This document shows positions 51,409 to 60,242 of a stretch of 64,000 nucleotides of DNA, piece by piece. The stretch comes from Buttiauxella noackiae ATCC 51607. GTDB taxonomy: Bacteria > Pseudomonadota > Gammaproteobacteria > Enterobacterales > Enterobacteriaceae. The translations under genes were made by a program, and so were the position numbers. The notes under the pieces are model-generated. The model did not search any database, was not told the origin of the DNA, and saw nothing but the letters and a program-made list of their open reading frames with translations. Numbering within the stretch: position 1 is the first letter of the stretch; each line of letters opens with the position of its first letter. The DNA is taken from assembly GCF_001654865.1 (NCBI RefSeq), contig NZ_LXEO01000014.1, positions 62,001-126,000 on the forward strand. Direction: 5' to 3'.

Positions 51409-52809
51409 ATGAAAACTATCAATCACATCTATATCAATGGCCAGTTTGTTATCCCCCATGGCAATGAGCTGTTCGATCTTGTTAACCCAACTACCGAAGA
51501 AACCGTTGCGCAAGTGCAACTGGCAGATGTTGAAGATACTCGCCTGGCGATTGCTGCTGCAAAAGCGGCATTCCCAATGATGCGCAGCTCTTCCCGCGAA
51601 CAGCGTATGGACTGGCTGCAACAACTGCATGACGCCGTAAAATCCCGCGAAGTTGAGCTGATTGATACCATGGTGGAAGAGTACGGCTGTATGCCTGTGT
51701 TTGCTCAGGGTACCGTGAATCATGCCATCGATAGCTTTATGCAAATGCGCGATGTGCTGGCTAGATTCCCCTTCGAAACACGCGTTGGTAATGCTCGTGT
51801 GATCATGGAGCCTTTGGGTGTGGTGGGGCTGATTACACCGTGGAATGGTAATTATGGTTTTATTGCCTCTAAGCTTGCGACGGTAATTGCTTCTGGCTCA
51901 ACGGCGGTGATTAAACCCAGCGAGCTAAGTGCCCGCCAGACGGCATTAATTACTGAATGTCTACATGCTGCAGGTCTGCCGAATGGGGTGATTAATATTG
52001 TTACCGGGCGTGGGGATGTTGTTGGTGCTGAAATTACCCGCCATCCTGATATCGCAAAAATCTCGTTTACGGGTTCTACCGCCGTGGGAAAAACCATTGC
52101 CCGTGGTGCGGTGGATACGCTCAAGCGCGTGACGCTCGAACTGGGCGGGAAGTCTGCCAACGTGCTGCTTGATGATGTCTCTCTTGAAGAAGCCATTCCA
52201 CTGGCGTTGCAGGTGATGTCCTGGAACAGCGGCCAGGCGTGTATTGCTGGTACACGTTTGTTAGTCCATGAAAACCGCCTCGAGGAAGTGAAAGCACAGT
52301 TACGCCAGGACATATCTTTACTGGAACCTGGTAAGAATGTTGGAACAGCGGTGACGGCACAGCAATATGAGCGCGTGCAAGCATACATCCGTAAAGGAAT
52401 TGAAGAGGGTGCTGAATTACTCTGTGGGGGTGAAGGCCGCCCGCAAGGTTTTGAGCGTGGTTACTATGTGAAGCCGACTGTTTTTGTGAATGTTCGTAAC
52501 GATATGACTATTGCCCAACAAGAAATTTTTGGCCCGGTGCTGTCGGTGATTACCTATAAAGATGACGCAGAAGCTATCGCGATCGCCAACGATACTTTGT
52601 ACGGATTACAGGCATATGTGAGTGGTAAAGATGTGCAACGTACACAGGCGATCGCAAGCCAACTTATCGCCGGACGAGTGTTCGTCAACGGAGTTTATAA
52701 TGAGCCACAAGTACCATTTGGTGGTTTTAAACAGTCGGGGATTGGACGAGAATTTGGTACTTTCGGGCTGGAAGGGTATCTTGAACCAAAAGCCATAATG
52801 GGGCAGTGA
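51409..52809 (+). CDS. NAD(P)-dependent aldehyde dehydrogenase
   Basis: This 466-residue ALDH has the full catalytic set: Asn146 (TPWNGN), Glu244 (VTLELGGKSA), Cys278 (NSGQACIAGTR) and the EIFGPVLSV segment, with FTGSTAVGK for cofactor binding. Substrate is not evident; it does not look like a benzaldehyde- or betaine-specific form. The gene for an AraC-type regulator starts 1 bp after its stop, so both are probably one unit that responds to an aldehyde. Confidence 0.92.
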   Translation: MKTINHIYINGQFVIPHGNELFDLVNPTTEETVAQVQLADVEDTRLAIAAAKAAFPMMRSSSREQRMDWLQQLHDAVKSREVELIDTMVEEYGCMPVFAQGTVNHAIDSFMQMRDVLARFPFETRVGNARVIMEPLGVVGLITPWNGNYGFIASKLATVIASGSTAVIKPSELSARQTALITECLHAAGLPNGVINIVTGRGDVVGAEITRHPDIAKISFTGSTAVGKTIARGAVDTLKRVTLELGGKSANVLLDDVSLEEAIPLALQVMSWNSGQACIAGTRLLVHENRLEEVKAQLRQDISLLEPGKNVGTAVTAQQYERVQAYIRKGIEEGAELLCGGEGRPQGFERGYYVKPTVFVNVRNDMTIAQQEIFGPVLSVITYKDDAEAIAIANDTLYGLQAYVSGKDVQRTQAIASQLIAGRVFVNGVYNEPQVPFGGFKQSGIGREFGTFGLEGYLEPKAIMGQ

Positions 52810-52810
52810 A

Positions 52811-53755
52811 ATGCCGGAAAGAGAAAACATTTTGCGGCCTGATGGCCGCATTTTAGCTGAGCTTTGTCAAAACGTGGAGCGGCATTACCAATGTGCGGAA
52901 ACGTCTGAGATGGAGCTGCAAACCGCAGTGCCCTGGCTTCGATTTATCCGCGTATCTGAACCGACGCTGTTTAATCGAGGCATGCTGGAACCGTCGATGT
53001 GTATGCTCCTTCAGGGGCGTAAAAAAATGCTTATTGGTGACAACGTCACGGAATATGGCCCCGGGAATTACTCAATGGCGGCGGTAGACATGCCCGTTTC
53101 CGGCCAGGTGACCCAGGCCACTGTGTCTGAGCCTTATTATGGCGTGCGCATTGACCTCAATAGCCGGGAAATTGCCGATTTAATCGTCTCATTGCAAATT
53201 AAGCTGCCCGAAAAACAAGGTGAAAGTGTCAAACCTGGTGCCTGGATATCCAGTGCTGATGACGCGTTGCAGGATGCTTTTTTACGGCTGGTGAAAGTGC
53301 TGGATACCCCTGATGATTTACTGGTGATGTCCAAACTTATTAAACAGGAAATTCTTTATCGTCTGGTGACGTCGCCATCAGGTGCGACGTTCTGGAAACA
53401 GACGCTCTCCTGGAATCAGGGGAAAGGCGTGGGTGAGGCTCTGGCGTGGATTAAGCGCCATTTCGCCGAGCCGCTAAAAATTGATGAGCTGGCAAAGCGT
53501 GTCGGTATGAGCACTTCAAGCCTGCATCATCGCTTTAAAGCCCTGACTGTGATGAGCCCGTTGCAATATCAAAAGCAGATCCGTCTGCTCGAAGCACGGC
53601 GGTTATTACTCAGTGGAGGCCAGGATGTAGCGAACATCGCCTGGCAAGTAGGCTATGAATCCCCATCGCAGTTTAACCGTGAGTACCGTCGTTCGTTTGG
53701 CGCAGCGCCGTTGCAGGATGTCGAAACGCTACGTCAGATGGGCGTTACGCTTTAG
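52811..53755 (+). CDS. AraC-family regulator with AraC_N domain, YqhC-like
   Basis: This 314-residue protein has an N-terminal AraC_N domain (about 30-180, [19 protein letters not shown] and [13 protein letters not shown]) and a C-terminal double helix-turn-helix ([20 protein letters not shown] and [20 protein letters not shown]). E. coli YqhC, of this type, activates aldehyde reductases on contact with reactive aldehydes. Coupling to the aldehyde dehydrogenase gene supports a similar role. Its 3' end overlaps tam by 11 bp on the opposite strand. Confidence 0.92.
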   Translation: MPERENILRPDGRILAELCQNVERHYQCAETSEMELQTAVPWLRFIRVSEPTLFNRGMLEPSMCMLLQGRKKMLIGDNVTEYGPGNYSMAAVDMPVSGQVTQATVSEPYYGVRIDLNSREIADLIVSLQIKLPEKQGESVKPGAWISSADDALQDAFLRLVKVLDTPDDLLVMSKLIKQEILYRLVTSPSGATFWKQTLSWNQGKGVGEALAWIKRHFAEPLKIDELAKRVGMSTSSLHHRFKALTVMSPLQYQKQIRLLEARRLLLSGGQDVANIAWQVGYESPSQFNREYRRSFGAAPLQDVETLRQMGVTL

Positions 53756-54506
53756 TTTTTCTTGCCACAATAAACAGGCGAGGGAACAGCATTAACACAT
53801 TACCATCGTGTCGCGGCGGGTACGCCTGTTGCAAAAGCGTGTGATAACGCTCCAGAAACGCCTGTTGTTGAATGTTGTCCAGGCTTGCGAGATAAGGCCT
53901 TAAACCGGTAGAACTTAGCCATTCAATAATCGCCTGTGCTGACGGCATCACATGGAAATAGGTGGTACGCCAGATATCCACCGTGCAACCCGATTGCGCC
54001 AGCAAATCGTAATACTGTTGTGCTGGGAGCAACGCTTCGCGCCCGGAGTCAGGGCTCCCCAATTGGGCGGCGACCTGGCGCATTAATGTATGCGTGGGCT
54101 CTTGCCAGTTATCCGGCATTTGCACCGCTAACACTCCATTTTCGGCAAGTTGCGCAGCCAGGTGGGGAAACAGCTCCGGGTGGTTACTTACCCACTGCAA
54201 TGACGCATTTGCATAGATAACATCTTGTTTTACCGCAGGCGTCCAGGATGTCACATCAGCCTGTTCAAACTGGCAATTCGGCAGAGCAGCGCGCGCTTTT
54301 TCCAGCATCGCCGGAGAGCTATCGATACCGGTCACTGCGGCATTCGGGAAGGCCTGGTGCAGTAAAGCAGTACTGTTTCCCGGGCCGCATCCTAAATCTG
54401 CAATATGTTTTGCACCGGGGTGTTGAATACGTGCGGCGAGTTCTGCTGCCGGGCGCGTACGTTCTGCTGCAAACTGCAAGTAAAGCGCGGGGTTCCAGTC
54501 CTGCAT
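53745..54506 (-). CDS. tam: Trans-aconitate 2-methyltransferase Tam
   Basis: This 253-residue SAM-dependent methyltransferase matches E. coli Tam (252) from [18 protein letters not shown] to [10 protein letters not shown], with motif [28 protein letters not shown] and [17 protein letters not shown]. It esterifies trans-aconitate, an inhibitor of the citric acid cycle. Confidence 0.95.
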   Translation of the reverse strand: MQDWNPALYLQFAAERTRPAAELAARIQHPGAKHIADLGCGPGNSTALLHQAFPNAAVTGIDSSPAMLEKARAALPNCQFEQADVTSWTPAVKQDVIYANASLQWVSNHPELFPHLAAQLAENGVLAVQMPDNWQEPTHTLMRQVAAQLGSPDSGREALLPAQQYYDLLAQSGCTVDIWRTTYFHVMPSAQAIIEWLSSTGLRPYLASLDNIQQQAFLERYHTLLQQAYPPRHDGNVLMLFPRLFIVARKTKA

Positions 54507-54624
54507 AGGTTTCTCCGGTGGCTTAATTGCATTAAGCGTAGTGATGAATTAAGAAGTTGTGCATGGTTTAGAATCTGATTAATTACTGTAACGTAGTGGC
54601 TAAACTCAGGTAAGGAAAACCGCA

Positions 54625-55644
54625 ATGAAAGTGACTCGCAAACAGGAAAAGGTCGTCAAGCGCACACTGGAGGGATGGCGTCAGGAAGGGGTGATTGATG
54701 CCGCAGAGCAACAGCGTCTGCAACAAAACCTCTCGGTTCAACTGTTCGACTGGCAACGAATGAGCCGCTATGCATTCTGGGTAGCGCTGGCCTGTTTCAT
54801 TATTGCGATTGGCAGCCTGGTTGCTGATGAATATTTGATGGCGTTGCTGTTTAATTTTGGCTACCTCACGCGTGCTGTGATTCTGCTGCTTATCGCTATA
54901 GCGTTTTATGTCTGGGGATTTTATCGGCAGAAGAGGACGCCGGATAAACGCTACAGCAATGAAGCCATTCTTTTCTTAGGTGCATTATTTACCTCGTTAT
55001 TTTTGTGGCAGCTCGGCATGGCGCTGGATAACGGCAGTGGGAATGTGGCCCCGCTATTTTTGCTCGGTTGCGCGATATATGGCGCTATTGGCTACCTGGG
55101 CCGTTCGGGGCTTATCTGGCTGTTTTGCCTGCTGGCGTTGGGGAGTTATTTCGGCACTTCGACAGGCTATTATTCCGGCTGGGGCGCTTATTGGCTCGGT
55201 ATGAACTATCCCATTCGCTTTGTATTATTCGGTGGATTGTTACTTGCGGCATGTTATCTGCTTAAAAAACCTTTGCTGCAACGTAACCTGTTTGCGGTCA
55301 GCAAAGCGATGGGGCTGCTGTATCTGTTTATCGCTTTGTGGATTTTGTCGATCTTTGGGAATTACGATTTGGATATCTGGCAAAGTGTGCGCCAGATTGA
55401 GCTGCTGCACTGGTCATTGCTCTTTGCCCTGGCGGCAGGCGTATGTATCTGGATTAGCCTGAAAACTGATGATGGCATGCTGCGCGGATTCGGCCTGACG
55501 TTCCTCGGTATTAACCTCTACACCCGCTATTTCGAGATGTTCTGGGACGACACCAATAAAGTGATTTTCTTCCTGCTGCTTGCCATTTCGCTGGCTCTTG
55601 TCGGGCGCTACGCCGAGAAAATTTGGCGGCTCGGGGAGAAATGA
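54625..55644 (+). CDS. DUF2157 membrane protein
   Basis: This 339-residue protein has a 45-residue cytoplasmic, highly charged N-terminus (LEGWRQEGVIDAAEQQRLQQ) typical of DUF2157, then about ten transmembrane segments. Function is unknown. It is divergent from tam and ends in a hairpin shared with the opposing GFA-family gene. Confidence 0.85.
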   Translation: MKVTRKQEKVVKRTLEGWRQEGVIDAAEQQRLQQNLSVQLFDWQRMSRYAFWVALACFIIAIGSLVADEYLMALLFNFGYLTRAVILLLIAIAFYVWGFYRQKRTPDKRYSNEAILFLGALFTSLFLWQLGMALDNGSGNVAPLFLLGCAIYGAIGYLGRSGLIWLFCLLALGSYFGTSTGYYSGWGAYWLGMNYPIRFVLFGGLLLAACYLLKKPLLQRNLFAVSKAMGLLYLFIALWILSIFGNYDLDIWQSVRQIELLHWSLLFALAAGVCIWISLKTDDGMLRGFGLTFLGINLYTRYFEMFWDDTNKVIFFLLLAISLALVGRYAEKIWRLGEK

Positions 55645-55686
55645 CATTCGCCGGGCGGGTCAATGCTGAAAACCCGCCAGCGAATG
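55645..55686. terminator. Large hairpin between the converging DUF2157 and GFA genes
   Basis: CATTCGC and GGCGGGT pair with ACCCGCC and GCGAATG, giving a 14-bp stem with a small bulge. No T-run is present, but the position between two stops suggests a 3' end structure. Confidence 0.6.
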
Positions 55687-55693
55687 GCAAAGA

Positions 55694-56107
55694 TTACTCA
55701 GATGTAAAAGTCAGATACCCGGCCACGCCACCGCCGCCATCTTTGGGATGATGGACGCCGTCCATTACCGTGACTTTCGGGAAGTCGAAAGGTGACACGC
55801 CTTCAATGCAGGCGACATTCACGCCATATTGCTCAGGGTTTGAGCGGCGCTGGTGAAAAGTATAAATCCCGCACACGGAACAGAAGAAATGCACCGCCGC
55901 TCCGGTGTTAAAACGATATTCGGTGAGTTTATCCTGGCCTTTAGTCATCTTAATCCCCGACAACGGAGCAGAAACAGCAACCGCGCCGCGCATTCGGCAA
56001 AATGAACAGTTACAGCGGCGGATAGTGTTAAAACCATCACTCAGTTCGACGGTAAAAGCGACAGCACCACAATGACATTGGGCAGAAACTTTTTGTTGCA
56101 TAGCCAC
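55694..56107 (-). CDS. GFA-family (glutathione-dependent formaldehyde-activating-like) zinc protein
   Basis: This 137-residue protein (135 if the Met at 56101 is used) has the GFA zinc ligands: AQCHCGAVAF, CNCSFCRMRG and FFCSVCGIYTFH. GFA-like proteins bind zinc and small thiol adducts, but the formaldehyde-glutathione role is known for only a few members. It stands alone. Confidence 0.88.
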   Translation of the reverse strand: MAMQQKVSAQCHCGAVAFTVELSDGFNTIRRCNCSFCRMRGAVAVSAPLSGIKMTKGQDKLTEYRFNTGAAVHFFCSVCGIYTFHQRRSNPEQYGVNVACIEGVSPFDFPKVTVMDGVHHPKDGGGGVAGYLTFTSE

Positions 56108-56238
56108 CTCAATCCAGATTTTTAATCCTCCTGAGTTTAGTGGTTAACTGAGGCTTGTCATTACGCTTAGGCTGTCTTTTCGCGTCATCTTTTGCGAGGA
56201 TAGCGCGGAATTTACAGCTATCAACAAAAGGTAACGAT

Positions 56239-56532
56239 ATGGCTAAGCATCCAACGGGTAAATATTTGCGCGCCCCAATTACATCCAACGATAAAAATCT
56301 GCTGATTTACGTGGTGCGTGGCTCAAAAATTGACGATATGCCACCCGATGAAGATGAGGATTACCCAGGTGATATGCAGATGTTGATGCCGCAACTGTCT
56401 AAAGAGTTCGATGGCGAATTAAATATCGCACTTGAAGAGAGCCAGTCAGGTGATGTGATTGTCTTTATGTGTACGACGGATATGATTTTTGAGTACGGTT
56501 ACTCGAAGATTAAAGCCATGCTCCGCGCTTAA
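56239..56532 (+). CDS. Conserved small acidic protein, unknown function
   Basis: The ATG at 56239, behind AAAAGGT, gives 97 residues beginning MAKHPTGKYLRAPITSNDKN; the longer frame from 56155 lacks a ribosome site. The protein is acidic (DDMPPDEDEDYPGD) and has alternating strands and helices (LLIYVVRGSKI, VIVFMCTTDMIFEYGYSKI), without membrane segments or a signal peptide. I do not recognise the family. A strong hairpin follows. Confidence 0.75.
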   Translation: MAKHPTGKYLRAPITSNDKNLLIYVVRGSKIDDMPPDEDEDYPGDMQMLMPQLSKEFDGELNIALEESQSGDVIVFMCTTDMIFEYGYSKIKAMLRA

Positions 56533-56552
56533 TTAACGCCTGTTTGAAAACT

Positions 56553-56578
56553 AAACCCCGGTACGATGACCGGGGTTT
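56553..56578. terminator. Bidirectional terminator hairpin
   Basis: AAACCCCGGT-ACGATG-ACCGGGGTTT lies between the converging small acidic protein gene and the RcnB-like gene. Confidence 0.85.
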
Positions 56579-56584
56579 GTTCTA

Positions 56585-56947
56585 TTAATGACCGTAAAAA
56601 ATCTCGCCTTTCATAGCGCGTAAAATCTTCCCTTCAGCGTCGGTAATCAGCACGTAATTCCCGCCCATGTACGTCCAGTGGCTTCCTGCTACTGGTGCTG
56701 GCAGGTGCCTGATTTGCCAGGCATCAATCTGATAAGGCTTAGTACGGTATAAATCAGGCACGATGTCGCCAATTTTAAATGGCTTGTAATCGGCATGAAA
56801 TTCCTGAATTTCAAACGAGGACGTTGGCTGTGGCGCGGCGGGTGCCGGTGCGGCAACCGGTGCATCAGCTGCCTGAGCAGTCATCGCCAATGGCAAAGAA
56901 CCGGCCATCAGAGCCGCAGAAAAAACAAATACATTCAATTTACGCAT
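56585..56947 (-). CDS. RcnB-family periplasmic protein
   Basis: The ATG at 56947, with GGAG seven bases upstream, gives 120 residues: a signal peptide (MRKLNVFVFSAALMAGSLPL, ending AQA), an Ala/Pro-rich spacer (APVAAPAPAAPQP) and the RcnB fold ending WTYMGGNYVLITDAEGKILRA. RcnB helps keep nickel and cobalt in balance in E. coli, but members vary, and no metal gene is near. A role in metal homeostasis is inferred only. Confidence 0.85.
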   Translation of the reverse strand: MRKLNVFVFSAALMAGSLPLAMTAQAADAPVAAPAPAAPQPTSSFEIQEFHADYKPFKIGDIVPDLYRTKPYQIDAWQIRHLPAPVAGSHWTYMGGNYVLITDAEGKILRAMKGEIFYGH

Positions 56948-57000
56948 ATCTTCTCCAGATACCTTCATCTGCTAACTTTCAAATAATGCCGTTATCTCTA

Positions 57001-57990
57001 TCACGTTGTTTCACTGGTGATAATCAATTTTTCGTTACTTGAAGTAAATGACTTGCGGTATGTGGCGGGTGTGGTGGAAAACTTAGCGCGGAAATGGTGG
57101 CGCAGAGTCGCCGCACTGCCAAACCCGACTCGCTCGGCAATTTCATCAATGGAGAGTGTGCTGCTTTCCAGTAAATCCCGACAGTGCGTCAGGCGCATAT
57201 TCAGCAGCCAGCGTGCGGGCGTGGTGCCGGTTGTTGCGGCAAAACGGCGTAAAAATGTTCTCGGACTCATGCCGGTGAACGCCGCCAGCGATTCTACCGA
57301 GTGTTCATCAGCCAGATGAATTTGCAAATAATCGAACAGTGGGCTTAGACGCTTGCTTTCATAAGCAACCGGAATAGGTTGTTCGATAAACTGTGCCTGA
57401 CCGCCAACGCGATGAGGGGGAACAACCAGGCGGCGCGCCACACTGTTTGCGGCAGCCTGGCCGTAATCACGCCGCACCAGGTGCAAACTCAAATCGATAC
57501 CGGCGGCACTTCCGGCTGAGGTCAGCACCGATCCGTTATCGATATACAACACATCTGGCATCACCTGAATGGCAGGATACCGTTGCTGCAACTTTTCAGT
57601 GTAACGCCAGTGGGTTGAAGCTTGTAACCCATCGAGCAGGCCGCTGGCTGCCAGCACGAATACACCGGAGCATATCGACATGATCCGCGCTCCGCGTGCA
57701 TGTGCAGTACGTAAAGCTTCACACAACTGTGGCGGAACCGGTTCGTCAGCACCTCGCCAGCCGGGCACAATAATCGTCCCTGCGTCCTCCAACAAAGAAA
57801 GACCGCCATCAACCGCCAGCCGGATACCGCCGGTCGCTCTAAGCTCGCCAGGTTCGATTCCTGCGACCGCAAATCGATACCAATTATCGCCCATTTCCGG
57901 GCGCGGCAGACCAAACACTTCAACCACGACACCGAATTCAAAGGTGCACAGGCCGTCATACGCCAAAGCGACAACAAGAGGATTTTGCAT
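57001..57990 (-). CDS. ftrA: GlxA-type AraC regulator FtrA
   Basis: This 329-residue protein has an N-terminal DJ-1/PfpI-like domain (about 5-175, with IMSICSGVFVLAASGLLDG where the nucleophile-elbow Cys lies) and a C-terminal AraC double helix-turn-helix (about 220-315, SVESLAAFTGMSPRTFLRRF and SIDEIAERVGFGSAATLRHH). It matches proteins annotated as FtrA. It is divergent from a rhodanese-like gene, which it probably controls. Confidence 0.9.
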   Translation of the reverse strand: MQNPLVVALAYDGLCTFEFGVVVEVFGLPRPEMGDNWYRFAVAGIEPGELRATGGIRLAVDGGLSLLEDAGTIIVPGWRGADEPVPPQLCEALRTAHARGARIMSICSGVFVLAASGLLDGLQASTHWRYTEKLQQRYPAIQVMPDVLYIDNGSVLTSAGSAAGIDLSLHLVRRDYGQAAANSVARRLVVPPHRVGGQAQFIEQPIPVAYESKRLSPLFDYLQIHLADEHSVESLAAFTGMSPRTFLRRFAATTGTTPARWLLNMRLTHCRDLLESSTLSIDEIAERVGFGSAATLRHHFRAKFSTTPATYRKSFTSSNEKLIITSETT

Positions 57991-58098
57991 GAGTATTCCA
58001 GACGATTGTCATGATCTTCACGTTATCTGTCATTTCTGCCATACGTCAAGCCATACGCTGCGCTCTATAGTGAGATCTCACCACCATGAGGAGTGTTT

Positions 58099-58488
58099 AT
58101 GAGTTACGTTACTGATTATCCAGCCGCTGCCCCAGAAATCGCCGCCGCTCATTTTCTACAGCGTTTGAACCTTGAAACAGACTGCGATGATGTTCACAGT
58201 GCCATAAAAGAAGGGGACGTAGATTTTGTTCTGCTGCATGTTGTGGGCTCGCCAGAAGCCTTTGCGCGTCGCCATATTCCAGGAGCATTGCATTTGCGCC
58301 ATCGGGATATGACGGCCGAGCGCATGGCAGAATGGCCTACGGACACGCTATTTGTGGTTTATTGCGCGGGACCGCATTGTAACGGCGCTGACCGTGCCGC
58401 GTTAAAACTGGCACGTCTTGGCCGTCCGGTGAAAATTATGATTGGAGGATTAACCGGTTGGGCGGATGAAGGATTTAGCTTTGCCTGA
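58099..58488 (+). CDS. Rhodanese-like sulfurtransferase
   Basis: The ATG at 58099 (behind GAGGAG) gives 129 residues of a single rhodanese domain: DVDFVLLHVVGSPEAFARRH, HIPGALHLRHRDM and the active-site loop VVYCAGPHCNGADRAA with the catalytic Cys, followed by GGLTGWADEG. Such proteins transfer sulfane sulfur. It is divergent from ftrA. Confidence 0.9.
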   Translation: MSYVTDYPAAAPEIAAAHFLQRLNLETDCDDVHSAIKEGDVDFVLLHVVGSPEAFARRHIPGALHLRHRDMTAERMAEWPTDTLFVVYCAGPHCNGADRAALKLARLGRPVKIMIGGLTGWADEGFSFA

Positions 58489-58566
58489 GCTGTGAATTTG
58501 CTACCCGCAGGGCGCTAACAGGGTGTAATCTTTGGCTCAAATTTGTCATATCTAAAGGAAGTCACA

Positions 58567-59070
58567 ATGTCGATTTACAGTGAAACCAATGCACAGTTCA
58601 TCCTGGGTTTAAGTAACCTGTCTGCAATCCTTGAGAAAGCGGCTGGCTGGGCGAAAGAGAACGGTAAAACGGAAGAGAGCCTGCTTACGGCGTCGCTTGC
58701 AGAAGATATGTATCCGCTGGTGCGCCAGGTGCAGATTACAACCGATATGGCCAAACGTGCTGTTGCGCGTCTGGCAGGTGTTGATGCTCCGGTGATGGAA
58801 GATAACGAAACCACTATTGAACAGCTTCAAGCGCGTATTAAAGCGACCGTTGCTTTCATGAAAGGCATTAGCGATGAGCAACTTGCTGGTGACGACGAGC
58901 GCCCAATTGTCGTGATGGCACGTGAACACGAACTGCGTTTCACCGCTCGCGGCTATGTGTATAAATTCGCCACCCCGAACTTCTACTTCCATTTCACCAC
59001 CGCTTACGACATCTTGCGCCAGGCGGGTGTGCCATTGGGCAAACGTGATTTCGTCGGCCCGATCTTCTAA
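58567..59070 (+). CDS. DUF1993 family protein
   Basis: The ATG at 58567 gives 167 residues. The pattern of a DinB-like four-helix bundle is seen (FILGLSNLSAILEKAAGWAK, DMYPLVRQVQITTDMAKRAV, NFYFHFTTAYDILRQAGVPL), and the C-terminal GKRDFVGPIF is typical of DUF1993. Members may bind metal through His residues; the function is unknown. Confidence 0.85.
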   Translation: MSIYSETNAQFILGLSNLSAILEKAAGWAKENGKTEESLLTASLAEDMYPLVRQVQITTDMAKRAVARLAGVDAPVMEDNETTIEQLQARIKATVAFMKGISDEQLAGDDERPIVVMAREHELRFTARGYVYKFATPNFYFHFTTAYDILRQAGVPLGKRDFVGPIF

Positions 59071-59085
59071 ATAATTGTGCGCCTG

Positions 59086-60003
59086 CTAACTTAGCTGATA
59101 ATGGCGGTTCGGGCGCAACTTCTCAGGCAGTTCCTCACGCTCATCCATATCCTGTAAATCCCGCTCAATAGTGTTGCAAATGGCATCCAGCGGCAGGTCG
59201 TTGTCTTCTGTGCCAAACGGCTCTTCCAGCTCTTCAGCCAGCGTATCAAGCGAAATAAAGGTATAGGAAACAAATACCGACAAGAACGGTGTCATGTAGT
59301 GTAGGTCGGTGACCAACGCGAACGGCAGCATAATGCAAAACAGGTACACGGTACGATGCAAAATCAGCGTATAGGCGAATGGCAACGGTGTGTTGGCAAT
59401 GCGCTCACAGCCCCCAGAAACCGCTGAAAGATCGTTCAGATGATGATTCAGACTGCTCCACACCACATCAGAAATCAGACCCTGTTTGCGTTTATCGGCG
59501 AGCCATTCGCCCATCAGCAATAGTATGCGGTTACAGGGCGCGTGGCTTTTCATCACCCACTGTAATTCATCGGCAGTTAAGAATTTTTTCAGCGTCTCTT
59601 CTACCGGGCGCTTACGCAATGTGAGCCTGAGCGCGTGGCAAAAAGCAATCTGCAAATTCACAAAAGACCTAATCTGACTGCAGTTTTCACCCAGCAGACT
59701 CTTAGTCTCGCGCAAAAACGAACGCTGAGTAATCGCCAGTTGCCCCCACAGCGTGCGAGCTTCGTTAAAGCGGGCGTAACAGACGCTGTTTCTGAATCCG
59801 AGAAAAATAGCTATCGCCACACCAAGAATACTAAAGGGTGCGATGGTGAGTTTTATACCCAGCGTTTCATACCATGGCAGGAAGAAGATAACGCTTATCG
59901 AGAGCGCAACATTCAACAACAGACGTGAGTAGATTTTTTGTAGAACCGAACCGTGCCAGACGAATAGGCGGATAAACCAGTGTTGCTGCGGGCGAACAAT
60001 CAT
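59086..60003 (-). CDS. yneE: Bestrophin-family anion channel YneE
   Basis: This 305-residue protein matches E. coli YneE (304): IVRPQQHWFIRLFVWHGSVL, LGFRNSVCYARFNEARTLWG and a C-terminal DTLAEELEEPFGTEDNDLPL. Four transmembrane helices are predicted. Bacterial bestrophin homologues form pentameric channels. It converges with the DUF1993 gene. Confidence 0.93.
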   Translation of the reverse strand: MIVRPQQHWFIRLFVWHGSVLQKIYSRLLLNVALSISVIFFLPWYETLGIKLTIAPFSILGVAIAIFLGFRNSVCYARFNEARTLWGQLAITQRSFLRETKSLLGENCSQIRSFVNLQIAFCHALRLTLRKRPVEETLKKFLTADELQWVMKSHAPCNRILLLMGEWLADKRKQGLISDVVWSSLNHHLNDLSAVSGGCERIANTPLPFAYTLILHRTVYLFCIMLPFALVTDLHYMTPFLSVFVSYTFISLDTLAEELEEPFGTEDNDLPLDAICNTIERDLQDMDEREELPEKLRPNRHYQLS

Positions 60004-60087
60004 ATTGGGAGGCTCAAAAACAGGACGTCATATTTAACGGCAAACTGTGATGTAGATCAACTTGCAATTTACAGGGTTTTAACAACA

Positions 60088-60100
60088 TGAATTATTTTCA
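60088..60100. promoter_or_regulatory. MetR-like site upstream of the MetE-like gene
   Basis: TGAATTATTTTCA matches the MetR consensus TGAA-N5-TTCA exactly, 143 bp upstream of the start at 60243. A second dyad, ATTCAAATAATGAAT, lies at 60184-60198. Binding is inferred from the motif and the gene's link to methionine. Confidence 0.5.
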
Positions 60101-60242
60101 ATAACCATGAAAGATCTTCGTTTGTCCTCATGTTCGTCATCTGCCATTCTCAATTACACAAATAGCCGTCCAGATGGCTAAATATTCAAATAATGAATTA
60201 TCACCTTGCTAAATTAATTAGCCGGGTTAGCGGAGAAAACAC

